Shown here piece by piece: positions 1 through 8,098 of a DNA stretch of 64,000 nt (position 1 is the stretch's first letter; each line of letters begins with the position of its first letter). The stretch is from assembly GCA_964486335.1 (NCBI GenBank), contig CAZAMB010000002.1, positions 124,001-188,000 of the forward strand, read 5' to 3'. The notes beneath the pieces were generated by a model. The model worked only from the letters and a program-made list of their open reading frames with translations. It was not told the DNA's origin and did not search any database. This DNA is from CAZAMB01 sp964486335. Lineage in GTDB: Bacteria > Planctomycetota > Phycisphaerae > UBA1845. A program made the position numbers and the translations under genes.

Positions 1-814
1 CCGCTTCAGCAAAGATGCCGCCGTTCACGTCCGACACAGCGACGATCTTCGCGCCCCGCTCGGCCAAGAGCCGCGCCGTCCACGAGCCGACGTTGCCGAA
101 CCCCTGAATCGCCACGCGGGCCTTCTTCAAATCGATGCCGTACGCCTTGCACGCCTCCGCCGTGATGATCGTCACGCCCCGACCCGTCGCCTCTTCCCGA
201 CCGAGCGATCCCCCTAGGTCCACCGGCTTGCCCGTGACGATCGCGGGCGTGTATCCGTGCTTCTTGCCATATTCGTCCATGATCCACGCCATCACCTGCG
301 CGTTCGTTCCCACGTCCGGCGCGGGGATGTCGCGGTACACGCCCAGCGACATGTCGATCTTCTGCGTGAATCCGCGCGTCAGCCCCTGCAGTTCGCCGCG
401 GCTCATCCTCGTCGGATCACACGTCACCCCGCCCTTGGCCCCGCCGAACGGAACGTCCACTAGCGCTGTCTTCCACGTCATCAGCGCCGCCAGTGAACGA
501 ACTTCGTTGAGGTCGACGTGGTGGTGATAGCGAATGCCGCCCTTGTACGGACCGCGCACCCCGTTGTGCTGCACGCGGTATCCGTGGAACATCTCCAGCC
601 GGCCATCGTCGCGGCGCAACGGAACCTGCACGATCATCTCGCGGTACGGCGTACGAAGCAGAAGCTGAATCTCCGGTTCAAGCTTCATGTGGTCGGCCGC
701 GATCTGAAACTGTTCGTCGGTGATGCGGTTGAAATCGACGTGCGCGCTCTTCTCGGTCGCTTGCGGCGCGCGGATCGATGGTTTAACGGTGTTTGCGGCG
801 GCGGTGCTGGGCAT
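1..814 (-). CDS. gdhA: Glu/Leu/Phe/Val-family glutamate dehydrogenase, 3' end off the window
   Basis: Only the first 271 codons are present; the gene runs off the left edge. It should interconvert glutamate and 2-oxoglutarate plus ammonia with NAD(P)H in the cytoplasm. The translation shows the glycine-rich substrate stretch GPYKGGIRYHHHV, the catalytic-lysine block MTWKTALVDVPFGGAKGG, and further on the start of the Rossmann dinucleotide fold (ARVAIQGFGNVG, then AKIVAVSDVNGG). The ATG at 812-814 is the first good start and gives a normal short N-terminal tail before the conserved DHMKLEPEI region; a purine-rich GAGAGAGG lies upstream at a rather long spacing. The upstream neighbour on this strand is a small unrelated membrane protein 160 bp away, so the gene probably has its own promoter. 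Family assignment is firm; NAD versus NADP preference cannot be read from this part. Confidence 0.93.
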   Translation of the reverse strand, partial: MPSTAAANTVKPSIRAPQATEKSAHVDFNRITDEQFQIAADHMKLEPEIQLLLRTPYREMIVQVPLRRDDGRLEMFHGYRVQHNGVRGPYKGGIRYHHHVDLNEVRSLAALMTWKTALVDVPFGGAKGGVTCDPTRMSRGELQGLTRGFTQKIDMSLGVYRDIPAPDVGTNAQVMAWIMDEYGKKHGYTPAIVTGKPVDLGGSLGREEATGRGVTIITAEACKAYGIDLKKARVAIQGFGNVGSWTARLLAERGAKIVAVSDVNGGIFAEA

Positions 815-974
815 CGGAAAAGTAACCTCTCTCTCGGCGAATGGCGTCGGCTCACCACACCCATCGACACGCCTTGCCCGGCAATCAAGCCCGATCAGAG
901 CGTGCGATAATACCGATCACGCGGTGATTCGCGCTCGACTATTCTTGGTCGTATTCTTGCGATGCGGGAATCGA

Positions 975-1349
975 TCAAGATCCGACGACTGTGCCGTCGT
1001 CCGTCGTCCCGATCGCGGCCGGTGGGATCGGTGTTCCGCATTCCGGACAAACGCCGGATAGGTTTCCGGTCAAGTTGTATCCGCATGAAGTACAATGATC
1101 GGGGTCGAAGGCGACGCGTGATCGACCGACGGTTGCGAGAATCCACCTCGTTGCTGCATAGGGAAATCCAAAAATAATCGCGAGCCACGCAGCCAGCCAA
1201 AAATCGCCCGGCAGAAGGGTTACGCCTGTTTGCATCTTGACCGCGGTCAGCAGGGAAAACGTGCCGAATAACGCCAGTAGAAACAACACAAGGTAAACGA
1301 ATGCGCCGACGAAAACCTTGATCGAAATCACCACGATGCTTCGCAACAT
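975..1349 (-). CDS. small membrane protein with C-terminal zinc ribbon
   Basis: A 124-residue protein with about two hydrophobic helices (IKVFVGAFVYLVLFLLALFG near residues 10-30 and FWLAAWLAIIFGFPYAA near 50-68) followed by a four-cysteine zinc ribbon, CTSCGYNLTGNLSGVCPECG. This CxxCGYNLTGN...CPECG signature, attached to membrane segments, is very common in Planctomycetota, but its role is unknown. The ATG at 1349 is preferred over an in-frame TTG at 1370 because GGAGC lies just ahead of it. It stands alone between glutamate dehydrogenase and tRNA-Arg on the same strand. No function is assigned; the ribbon presumably binds Zn and could mediate protein contacts. Confidence 0.72.
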   Translation of the reverse strand: MLRSIVVISIKVFVGAFVYLVLFLLALFGTFSLLTAVKMQTGVTLLPGDFWLAAWLAIIFGFPYAATRWILATVGRSRVAFDPDHCTSCGYNLTGNLSGVCPECGTPIPPAAIGTTDDGTVVGS

Positions 1350-1487
1350 CGCCGTGCTCCATGCCTCCAATCACTGCTAAGGAGTCTGAAAACAGTCCAT
1401 TCAAAGTCTTCACGGACCATCGACTGTCGCGCGCCGAAGACAATTCGCTGGGAAAGATGAAGGGCTACATTGCAGACTTGCATCGAA

Positions 1488-1561
1488 CGTCCCCGGCAGG
1501 ATTCGAACCTGCAACCTTCGGCTCCGGAAACCGACGCGCTGTCCAATTGTGCCACGGGGAC
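1488..1561 (-). tRNA. tRNA-Arg (anticodon CCG)
   Basis: The reverse strand folds as a 74-nt cloverleaf: acceptor GTCCCCG pairs with CGGGGAC plus discriminator G, the anticodon stem TCGGT/GCCGA encloses loop TTCCGGA with anticodon CCG, and the T-arm is GCAGG-TTCGAAT-CCTGC. CCG reads the arginine codon CGG. The 3' CCA is not encoded (TTC follows), so a CCA-adding enzyme must supply it. The D-stem has one weak pair (A-C). Confidence 0.95.
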
Positions 1562-1808
1562 TCGTGCCCTCGAAACTATAGTCGCGTACTCGAAAAGGTC
1601 AACGACGGAGGCTACGGTGTCGGGTCCGTGGCACGTTCGGCGGCCGGCGCGCATTGCCCATCCGAACCCCAAGCGCTAGCGCGGGGCGGGCGCACTGCAT
1701 CGACAGGGGTGTTGCCAACTGTCGCCCGTGACGCGATTGCCGCGCCACGGACCGCCCGTCGTTTGCGCTCCGGGTTCGCAATGTTCTTCGCCGAAACGGC
1801 CACGCACC
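1562..1808. other. intergenic stretch upstream of tRNA-Arg
   Basis: About 250 bases between the tRNA and the 3' end of the GT2 gene. It should hold the tRNA promoter (reading leftward), but no convincing -35/-10 pair was picked out. The overlapping reading frames here are Arg/Pro-rich and look like non-coding shadows. Confidence 0.4.
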
Positions 1809-3092
1809 CTACGACGTCGCCATCGGATCGACGGCGCCCGATCGATCAGCCTCGCGAAGCGCTACGACTTCCGGTGTCATGCGCGTTTCAGTCAGCAGCC
1901 GAGCCGTCGACACACTCCCGCGATAGCTCCTGCGCCCGACGTGAAAGCGAATGAGGTTGGCGATCAGAACGGTCACGAACATCTGCGCGAGCGCCGCGAC
2001 GATCAGCCCGGCCAGCACGACCCGCGACCAATGCAAATCAACATACCCCGCCGTCAGTCGAGTCCACAATCCTCGCCCCACCAGCCAGAACAGGACGGGC
2101 GCGCTTGCGCACAGCACAACCATCGACGATCGAATCGTATACACTCGTTCAACCATCGCCCACAGAAACGTGCGCGGCGAAGTCCGTTCTTCCCAGAATC
2201 GCTGCAACAACCCGCAAACCACCCCCGACGAAAGCAGCGTCGCTCCGATCGTGCCCATTAGCGAGCAGAACAGCAATCGGTAGATCATGTCTTCCTGAAG
2301 ATGCCCGGCCCGAAGCCACGACTCCACCGGATAGACGCCCAGCAGGGTCATCAACCCAAGGCAGCAAACGCTCGCCAGCATGAAAAACTTCGCCGGCCGC
2401 CACATCATCGACATGTGCAGAATCGTCTGAAAAAACCGAACACCATCGCGAACCACGTGCAGCTTCGACTCGCCGATCCGCTCCTCGTAGGCCATCGGTC
2501 GCTCGACGATCGTGAGCCGTTCATCCATCAACACTCGAGCACTCATCGCCGGTGTGAAGTGCAACCCGTCGGGCAATGGATAAAGGTGCGGCAGCGTCGC
2601 CCTCCGAATCACTCGCATGCCGCTGGCCGTATCGGAAACCACCCGATTGCTCAGGACCGAAAGCACCAGCGCATAAATCCGATTGCCCAGCCGGCGAATC
2701 TTCGGCATGCGGCTTTGCGGACCCATCCGCGTGCCGATGGCGACGTCCGCCCGCTCGGCCATCAGAGCTTCGCACAAGTCGGCGAAAAATCGCGGATCAC
2801 AAGTCCCGTCGGCGTCGAGAAACCCGACAAGCTCTCCGGTTGCTTCCGAGAATCCTCTCTTGATCGCCGCGCCGTATCCGCGGTTGTGTTCAAACACAAT
2901 GACCCGAACCGCGTCGTATCCCGATGCGATCTCGGCCGTCCGATCCGTCGAGCCGTCGCTCACCACGATGATCTCGACCTCGCGAACCGGAGAATGTGCG
3001 GCGATTTCGCGCCGCGCGGCCAACGTCCGCTCAATGATCGAACCGATCGCCGCTTCTTCATTCAATGCCGGGATGACGATGGTCAATTTCAT
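1809..3092 (-). CDS. GT2-family (dolichol-phosphate-mannose-synthase-like) glycosyltransferase with C-terminal membrane segments
   Basis: A 427-residue inverting glycosyltransferase. The GT-A domain opens with MKLTIVIPALNEEAAIGSII, has the nucleotide-sugar motif VVSDGSTDRTAEIA, the metal-binding FLDADGTCDP and the acceptor-side DTASGMRVIRR. From about residue 230 four hydrophobic helices follow (starting FMLASVCCLGLMTLLGVY). This is the layout of polyprenyl-phosphate sugar synthases that build a lipid-linked donor at the inner membrane. The divergent neighbour at 3392 is a multi-spanning GT-C-type transferase, the class that uses such donors, so the pair may work together; that link is inference from position. 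The start is set by the conserved N-terminal strand. Confidence 0.88.
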   Translation of the reverse strand: MKLTIVIPALNEEAAIGSIIERTLAARREIAAHSPVREVEIIVVSDGSTDRTAEIASGYDAVRVIVFEHNRGYGAAIKRGFSEATGELVGFLDADGTCDPRFFADLCEALMAERADVAIGTRMGPQSRMPKIRRLGNRIYALVLSVLSNRVVSDTASGMRVIRRATLPHLYPLPDGLHFTPAMSARVLMDERLTIVERPMAYEERIGESKLHVVRDGVRFFQTILHMSMMWRPAKFFMLASVCCLGLMTLLGVYPVESWLRAGHLQEDMIYRLLFCSLMGTIGATLLSSGVVCGLLQRFWEERTSPRTFLWAMVERVYTIRSSMVVLCASAPVLFWLVGRGLWTRLTAGYVDLHWSRVVLAGLIVAALAQMFVTVLIANLIRFHVGRRSYRGSVSTARLLTETRMTPEVVALREADRSGAVDPMATS

Positions 3093-3391
3093 GGCACGTT
3101 CCTATAACCATGTCGGAATCCCGCTCAGGCCGGTTGAATCGCACGTTTCACGAAGCCGATACACGGTATTTCAGCCTTAACTCTTGCCTCCATTCAGTCG
3201 ATGGACCGATAACCTCCGCTTGGCTCGCGCCGTCAAAGGGTGATCCTCCCGGCGCTGCTCCGAAGCGCGCGCAGCGGATGTTATTCAGGGTAGACAGGGA
3301 GAGTCGCATTTCGGTTCACTCTCCGACGTTGGCTTGGAGTTTCGTGAACGTGATCTGTCGCGGTGGAATCGTGGTCGGCGGATGGGGCGAC
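3093..3391. other. divergent intergenic region between the two glycosyltransferase genes
   Basis: About 300 bases holding the outward promoters of the GT2 and GT-C genes. The GT-C reading frame stays open leftward into this stretch (to 3110), but that extension is Arg/Ser-rich with no membrane segment, so it is treated as non-coding. No clear promoter or operator was identified. Confidence 0.4.
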
Positions 3392-5530
3392 ATGGCCCCC
3401 GATACTCCTGCTGCGCCCGCCGACCAACCTCACCCCATCGAAGGACTGTTCGCCGTCCGACCCCGAATCCGTTGGGGCGCTCTATTTATCAGTGCCACAA
3501 TGTTGGCACTAATTTTGTCGCTGCTCCCCGGGCGAACGACCATCGCTCCGCTCGTAGAGTCCGACTATTGTTACCTGCTCACCGCGTCCGAGCGTTTCGC
3601 CGCCGGTCACGGTCTGACCGCCACGCAACCCGTCGCGCCGTTTGTGTCGTGGCAATGGCGTTATGATTGGGGGTTTCTGACGCAGTGGCCCGCCGGTTAT
3701 CCGCTGCTCATCGCATTTGTTCGCCGCCTCTTCGGCGGTTCCACGCTTGACGCCTGTCGCTGGGTCGGCGTCGCGTCTTGCGCTCTGGCGTTGACCGGCT
3801 GGTTCGCGTGGCTTCGTCGCAGCGTCCCGCGCGGCCTCACGGGAGTTCTCTTGGCCGCCGTCGGAGCGGCCTGCGCCGTCACCGTCGGATCGCTGACCAA
3901 CCCCTCCACCGACGCGATCCTGATCGCCGCGATTCCGTATGTCTTATTGTGCGCTTCTCAGCACCGAGAATCAACGGAACTGGCCTCAAAAACCATCTCA
4001 AAAACCGGGGCGAGCCGCGAACTTCAGTTCGCGCGGACTTCCGGAAGGCGATCATGGGAAATGCTCTTGGCGCGGTTCGATTCCTTTCTCACGACTGAGG
4101 TTTGGGCGATTGCGGCCGGATTGATCGCGGGTGCCATGTTCTGGTTCCGCTACGCGAGCGCATTCGTGCCGTTGGCGATCGGCTTGTTTTACGCTCTGGA
4201 ATGGCTGCGCCGATCGCCGGGCGGATTTCGCGGACTGGTCGCGTTTCTCGGTGCGGCCGCCGTACCGATCGCAGCTCTTTTGATCGTCAATCGCGTTCTC
4301 GGCATTTCCTCATCCGCCGCGGAACAACTCAATTTGGGCTCGCGCGTCGGCTTTGATTTTTCGTGGGCGAAGCTCTGGCAGGCGTGGTGGATGTTCACCG
4401 ATCTGGGCTGGTACGATCATCGCCCCACTGTTCATCAGTTGCTTGCCGCATGGCCCATCGCGATTGTCACTGGCGCGATTATCAGCAATTCATTTCGCCA
4501 AGGTCTGCGATCACTTTGGGTAAGTTCTGCCGTTCGGTTGGGTGCATCTCTAGTCGTAACCCTGCTCGGAATGCTCGTCACGGCCACGGCGGTGTTCGGC
4601 GCGAAGTTCGACTACGTCGGATTGGATCGCTATTACCTCCCCATCAAGCCGCTGTACGTTCTGCTCCTACTCTCGCCGCTGATGTTGATTCCGCGTCGAG
4701 CCGTGCGCGCCGCAATGTGCGTGGTGCTCTTGCTGGCCGGATCATGGATCGTGCAACAGGATTGGATCAGGACGTATCGGCGCTGGATGTCGGCAGACCG
4801 TTCCGTCACGCCGTCGGGGGCATGGTCGCGGTGTTTGGAACCCGGTGCGTCGCAACTCTACGAATGGCTTCGAAAGCAAGACAAGCCGGAGTTGATTCTC
4901 GCTAGTAACTTCCACGAATACGTCGCACTTGAAACCGGCATTCCGGCCATCCCCATTCCGCCCGACAGCGCGGCGCTGACGAATTGGGTTTCCCGCATCT
5001 CTATTGCACGAAACGTCACGAATCCGCGCGTATTGTTCGTTCTCGACATTGACAATAAATGGCGAAGCCATTGGATTGCGCCGCCGGATGAGATCATCGC
5101 GGCATTCGACCTTCAACCTGTCCACGAAGCGCCCGTTAATATCCAACTATATCTTTTCGAACGGAAAGTCAGCAGTTCGGCGCAAGAGGTTGATTCAGCG
5201 GCACGCGATTTCGTGGAAACGGATCGCTCCGTCGGATGTGTCAATGGTCGCGACGGTTTTTCGCGCAGCGCGGTGGAGCGCTCCCGGATTGATGACGCGC
5301 AAATGCCCGATCTTCTCGTTGCGGGCGACGTGGGTGTGGCCGTGGAGAACGTAATCGACCTCGAGCCTTCGCAACGAATCGAATTCCCGTTCATGCCCGT
5401 GAAAAACGGCGAATCTCGCTCCGTCGAGTTCGAGTCGAAGCGGAACGCTCGCGGGCGGCGGCAGACCGACCGAATGCAGGTACGCCACAAGTCCGTTGTC
5501 GGCGAAATCGGTATTGCCCCAGACGAATGA
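3392..5530 (+). CDS. GT-C-fold (PMT/ArnT-like, GT39-type) membrane glycosyltransferase with antisense-overlapping tail
   Basis: A 712-residue polytopic membrane protein. After MAPDTPAAPADQPHPIEGLF comes a first helix, then a periplasmic loop SDYCYLLTASERFAAGHGL resembling the DxxxY...A..L..GxG segment of GT-C enzymes, then roughly nine further hydrophobic helices to about residue 460 and a soluble C-terminal part. Such enzymes move a sugar from a lipid-phosphate donor to an acceptor on the outer face of the inner membrane. Start 3392 is preferred (GGGGCGA just ahead); the frame is open upstream to 3110. Two oddities: a dispersed palindromic element lies in frame at 4009-4036 and is translated as GASRELQFARTSG, and the last ~112 codons (5195-5530) are antisense to the phosphoesterase gene and read as low-quality Arg/Ser-rich sequence, suggesting the ancestral stop near 5190 was lost. 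Confidence 0.8.
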   Translation: MAPDTPAAPADQPHPIEGLFAVRPRIRWGALFISATMLALILSLLPGRTTIAPLVESDYCYLLTASERFAAGHGLTATQPVAPFVSWQWRYDWGFLTQWPAGYPLLIAFVRRLFGGSTLDACRWVGVASCALALTGWFAWLRRSVPRGLTGVLLAAVGAACAVTVGSLTNPSTDAILIAAIPYVLLCASQHRESTELASKTISKTGASRELQFARTSGRRSWEMLLARFDSFLTTEVWAIAAGLIAGAMFWFRYASAFVPLAIGLFYALEWLRRSPGGFRGLVAFLGAAAVPIAALLIVNRVLGISSSAAEQLNLGSRVGFDFSWAKLWQAWWMFTDLGWYDHRPTVHQLLAAWPIAIVTGAIISNSFRQGLRSLWVSSAVRLGASLVVTLLGMLVTATAVFGAKFDYVGLDRYYLPIKPLYVLLLLSPLMLIPRRAVRAAMCVVLLLAGSWIVQQDWIRTYRRWMSADRSVTPSGAWSRCLEPGASQLYEWLRKQDKPELILASNFHEYVALETGIPAIPIPPDSAALTNWVSRISIARNVTNPRVLFVLDIDNKWRSHWIAPPDEIIAAFDLQPVHEAPVNIQLYLFERKVSSSAQEVDSAARDFVETDRSVGCVNGRDGFSRSAVERSRIDDAQMPDLLVAGDVGVAVENVIDLEPSQRIEFPFMPVKNGESRSVEFESKRNARGRRQTDRMQVRHKSVVGEIGIAPDE
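4009..4036 (+). repeat. palindromic GCGAGCCGCG-family element inside a CDS
   Basis: Foot GGCGAGC, then stem CGCGAAC, loop TTCA, stem GTTCGCG, then CGG. The same 28 bases occur in inverse orientation at 34451-34478. Here the element is in frame within the GT-C gene, in what should be a loop between membrane helices. Confidence 0.75.
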
Positions 5531-5683
5531 AAAAGGCCGACCGACAAACAAATCGAAGACGTCTGTTCCACCGACATCTCCGCAGTGAATGATGTGTTCC
5601 GCACCAAGTCGATCGAACACGGCCAGAGCCAAACTCACCGCGTTAGCCCGGTCGTGACTATCCGACATGATGCCGATCAGCAT
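5195..5683 (-). CDS. YfcE/MJ0936-type metallophosphoesterase
   Basis: A 162-residue calcineurin-like phosphodiesterase of the small YfcE family, usual length about 160-180. Metal-binding motifs are all present: MSDSHD near the N-terminus, IIHCGDVGG, WGNTDF, FHGHE and the closing HGHTHVA. It likely hydrolyses a phosphodiester or phosphomonoester using two metals; the substrate is unknown. The ATG at 5683 starts directly at the conserved LIGIMSDSH strand; an in-frame ATG at 5812 would add 43 residues with no homology and read through a palindromic repeat, so it is rejected. Its C-terminal two thirds lie antisense to the tail of the GT-C gene. This frame, not the antisense one, carries the conserved protein. 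Confidence 0.88.
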   Translation of the reverse strand: MLIGIMSDSHDRANAVSLALAVFDRLGAEHIIHCGDVGGTDVFDLFVGRPFSFVWGNTDFADNGLVAYLHSVGLPPPASVPLRLELDGARFAVFHGHEREFDSLRRLEVDYVLHGHTHVARNEKIGHLRVINPGALHRAARKTVATIDTSDGAIRFHEIACR

Positions 5684-5783
5684 GGCATTGCTCGCGTGAT
5701 CACACGATGAAGCCTGTTTTGAAACCGAAATACGACACCCGGCGGCGAAGTCAAGTGCGTGGCGTTCGCTGAGTGTTGCCGGG

Positions 5784-5810
5784 TCGCGCGGGCAGTAGCC
5801 CGCGGCTCGC
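5784..5810 (-). repeat. palindromic GCGAGCCGCG-family element
   Basis: Read on the minus strand: foot GCGAGC, stem CGCGGGC, loop TACT, stem GCCCGCG, then CGA. The stem sequence differs from the 4009 and 34451 copies on both arms in a compensating way. It lies between the pseudopilin and the phosphoesterase. Confidence 0.7.
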
Positions 5811-5836
5811 ACCGATATGCCTCAGATTTCATCGCC

Positions 5837-6658
5837 TCACTGCGTCGGCGGAGGGTACCCCCAGAACAGTTGAGGATGGTCCCAGCGAATCTTGCCCCGG
5901 CGCAAATCCTTGTTCGCCACCAGATCATCCGTGGTGCAGTTGCCGACGCCGCCATTGACGTAAAGAAAATTGGCGTAATCGCCGTGAAACTTTCCGTAGA
6001 GTTTTCCAGAAAAGTTTCTGGCGTAGCTGGTGGCCACATCGCGAGGCGAGCCGCGCGGTAAATTGGGCGCAATATCAAACAGGAACACGGTAAACGGCTT
6101 CTTTTTGAATAGTTTTGCGGGCTGAGGTCGTGCTTTGGGTGGGTCGGGAAACCCCGGCGTGTCGGCCGATCCGTTGGTGGACGCCGACCCCATGCCATCG
6201 AGCACCTGGTTCATTCCATAGTGAAACTGATTCATGCCGGAGTCGCTCTTGTAAGAGTCGGTGAGTTGTTTCGACGGGCAAATCCACACGTGAATGTTGG
6301 GAAACTCCTTGATCGACACATTGGCGCCCTCGATGTCCTTATAGGCGGGAGCGCCGATGTAGGGAGGCAGGACATTGAACCAGCGACCGGGCAGCGAAAG
6401 GGCACCGCTCACGCCGGTACCGCCGAAAGTTCCTTCCATTGGCAGATAGTCGTTATGTTCGTCTCGATAACACTGAAGGGCGATTCCCCATTGGCGGAGG
6501 TTGTTCTGACAAAAAACGCGACGGGCCCGCTCTTTTGCGGAACTCAGCCCGGGAACGAGCAAAGCCGTCAGGAGCACCAAAACGGACATGACGACCAGCA
6601 CTTCAACCATGGATACGGCGCGATGGCCGCCAGTTTCGTTTTCGCTCGAAATCGACAT
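5837..6658 (-). CDS. DUF1559-like pseudopilin with prepilin-type N-terminus
   Basis: A 273-residue exported protein with a type IV prepilin leader. The basic segment ends GHRA and is followed by VSMVEVLVVMSVLVLLTALLV, so cleavage by prepilin peptidase would fall after Ala with Glu at +5, the usual position. Downstream, CQNNLRQWGIALQCYRDEHN matches the Planctomycetes family that normally reads 'CxNNLKQIGLALHNYHD', and HGDYANFLYVNGGVG matches its 'H-X9-DG' C-terminal motif with NG in place of DG. These proteins are abundant in Planctomycetota and are thought to be minor pilins of a type II/IV-like secretion machine; pilT and a GspE-like gene occur at 28-31 kb. A GGGA precedes the ATG at 6658. 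Confidence 0.85.
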   Translation of the reverse strand: MSISSENETGGHRAVSMVEVLVVMSVLVLLTALLVPGLSSAKERARRVFCQNNLRQWGIALQCYRDEHNDYLPMEGTFGGTGVSGALSLPGRWFNVLPPYIGAPAYKDIEGANVSIKEFPNIHVWICPSKQLTDSYKSDSGMNQFHYGMNQVLDGMGSASTNGSADTPGFPDPPKARPQPAKLFKKKPFTVFLFDIAPNLPRGSPRDVATSYARNFSGKLYGKFHGDYANFLYVNGGVGNCTTDDLVANKDLRRGKIRWDHPQLFWGYPPPTQ

Positions 6659-6833
6659 GTGCGAATTCCCATTCGACTGTACGAATTCATTGTAGCGGCG
6701 AATGAATCAAGCCTCCAGTGGATTGGGTTTCTCCGTTGAATGCCGAAATGAGCATAGATGTATCCACAATTCAACTCTGGCGAGAGAACTCCGGCAGGGG
6801 ATGAATGTGACTCTGACGGGCCGGCACATTCGC

Positions 6834-7418
6834 TCAGTTGGACAATACGCGAACCGATCGGCACGTCATGTCGAACAAGCGATACACGACTTCATCGACC
6901 GGCGCGCCGACAGCACGAATCGAGACGGCGAAAGCCCAACCGTCGTTCAACAAGGTCGCGCGGACGATCATGGCCGCCGACGGACTGTGGATTTCCAAGG
7001 CTTCTTTCCCGCCCAATCGGGAATCGATCCGAGTTCGCGGAGGGCCCAGCAATCGGTTGACCCACGATTCGGCGGTATCGAGCACCTCCCGGCAAACCTG
7101 CAACGTCGTGGCGCCCTCAGGCACGCGGAGTCGCCAAAACACGAGTTCCAGGGACGTGCCATTCGGAGATGGGTAAAGGAACCGGTACGTTGAGGCAAAG
7201 TGCTCAGGAGGAGAATCGGCGGGCACAAACGCGGGAGGTGAACGGAACGACACGTTCCAACCCACGGGTTCGATCCGATCACTCCAGGTACCGGACTTCA
7301 GCCCCCTTGCGGACATGGAAACGGCCAGCGTGGTCGCCACGCCCAGCAGCGCCGCAGCCATCAGCCAGGTTCGAATCGGCGACGCCGGTTTCACTGCGGA
7401 ATAGGCGTCCACGGACAT
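6834..7418 (-). CDS. hypothetical protein with single N-terminal membrane anchor
   Basis: A 194-residue protein that I do not recognise. One hydrophobic helix (WLMAAALLGVATTLAVSMSA, about residues 18-37) is followed by a predicted extracytoplasmic domain of about 150 residues, beginning GWNVSFRSPPAFVP and ending CRSVRVLSN. The mix of strands and a central ESWVNRLLG helix recall PsbP/DUF1795-type folds, but that is only an impression. Start 7418 is chosen because TCAGGACG stands directly before the ATG; the longer frame to 7508 would put Arg-rich residues ahead of the anchor. It lies upstream of the pseudopilin on the same strand with about 175 bp between, so co-transcription is uncertain. Confidence 0.6.
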   Translation of the reverse strand: MSVDAYSAVKPASPIRTWLMAAALLGVATTLAVSMSARGLKSGTWSDRIEPVGWNVSFRSPPAFVPADSPPEHFASTYRFLYPSPNGTSLELVFWRLRVPEGATTLQVCREVLDTAESWVNRLLGPPRTRIDSRLGGKEALEIHSPSAAMIVRATLLNDGWAFAVSIRAVGAPVDEVVYRLFDMTCRSVRVLSN

Positions 7419-7645
7419 CGTCCTGATGATATGTTTTGCAACAAGCGCGGACAACCGTTGACGCTTTCGTCGGCAGGCCCTAGATTCAGTCGGTTCGATT
7501 AAGTGCAAGGAAAGCGCGACCGCAGCGGCTGAAAGGACTGAGATTGGCCTGTGGATTCTGGTGAGTGAATCGTCAGGCAGGGCGGGGTTGTAGTTTTCAT
7601 CGAGATTGAGTGCACTAAACAGCTTGTGAAAATCGGAGATTATCG

Positions 7646-7981
7646 GTGCAGATTTCGGTAACAGGGCGTCGCGTAGAGGTTACGGACGAGATTCGCGGTT
7701 ACGTCCACGAGAAGGCCGATAAGCTGGCCAAGTTTTACGATCGAATCCACGAAATCGAAGTGGTACTGGACCTCGAATCGGGCGAGTTGACGGCCGAAAT
7801 GATCGTGCGGGCGGACCGCAAGCGGACGTTTGTGGCCAGCGAATCGGGCCCCGAATTTTCGGTACTGATCGATCACATCGCTGAGAAACTCGAGCGTCAA
7901 TTGAAGAAACTGAAGGAAAAACGTCGGAGCCACAAGGGCGGCGTCGCGGCTGACGGTAGTTCGGCGGACGAGCGGGCCTGA
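7646..7981 (+). CDS. hpf: ribosome hibernation promoting factor (HPF/RaiA family)
   Basis: A 111-residue protein with the beta-alpha-beta-beta-beta-alpha fold signature of the family: QISVTGRRVEVTDEIRGYV, the helix KADKLAKFYDRIHEIEVVLD and the strand AEMIVRADRKRTFVA, ending in a lysine-rich tail. It should bind the 30S decoding centre in slow growth and silence ribosomes; it is the short type without the C-terminal dimerisation domain. The start is GTG, with GGAG about 8 bases upstream. It is the first gene of a plus-strand run continuing with PTS IIA, HPr and Enzyme I. An hpf-ptsN pairing is well known from the rpoN neighbourhood of Proteobacteria, which supports a stress or nutrient signalling role for the cluster. 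Confidence 0.92.
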   Translation: MQISVTGRRVEVTDEIRGYVHEKADKLAKFYDRIHEIEVVLDLESGELTAEMIVRADRKRTFVASESGPEFSVLIDHIAEKLERQLKKLKEKRRSHKGGVAADGSSADERA

Positions 7982-8098
7982 GTTTCGTCAGGTTTGCAGA
8001 CGGGGTCCGGTTTCCGCGACATGGTTACCGTGATTGTCGCGGTTGCGCGAGTTCGCGGCGATGAATCAGAGGTCGATTCGGGTGAGCGGTAGAAAGTC

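Noticed and set aside
2301..3107. 268-codon plus-strand frame antisense to the GT2 gene
   Set aside because: The composition is Arg/His/Pro-rich, typical of an antisense shadow in high-GC DNA, and the opposite strand holds all GT2 motifs.
5195..5812. Longer phosphoesterase start at 5812
   Set aside because: The extra 43 residues read through a palindromic repeat and have no family counterpart; ATG 5683 begins at the conserved strand.
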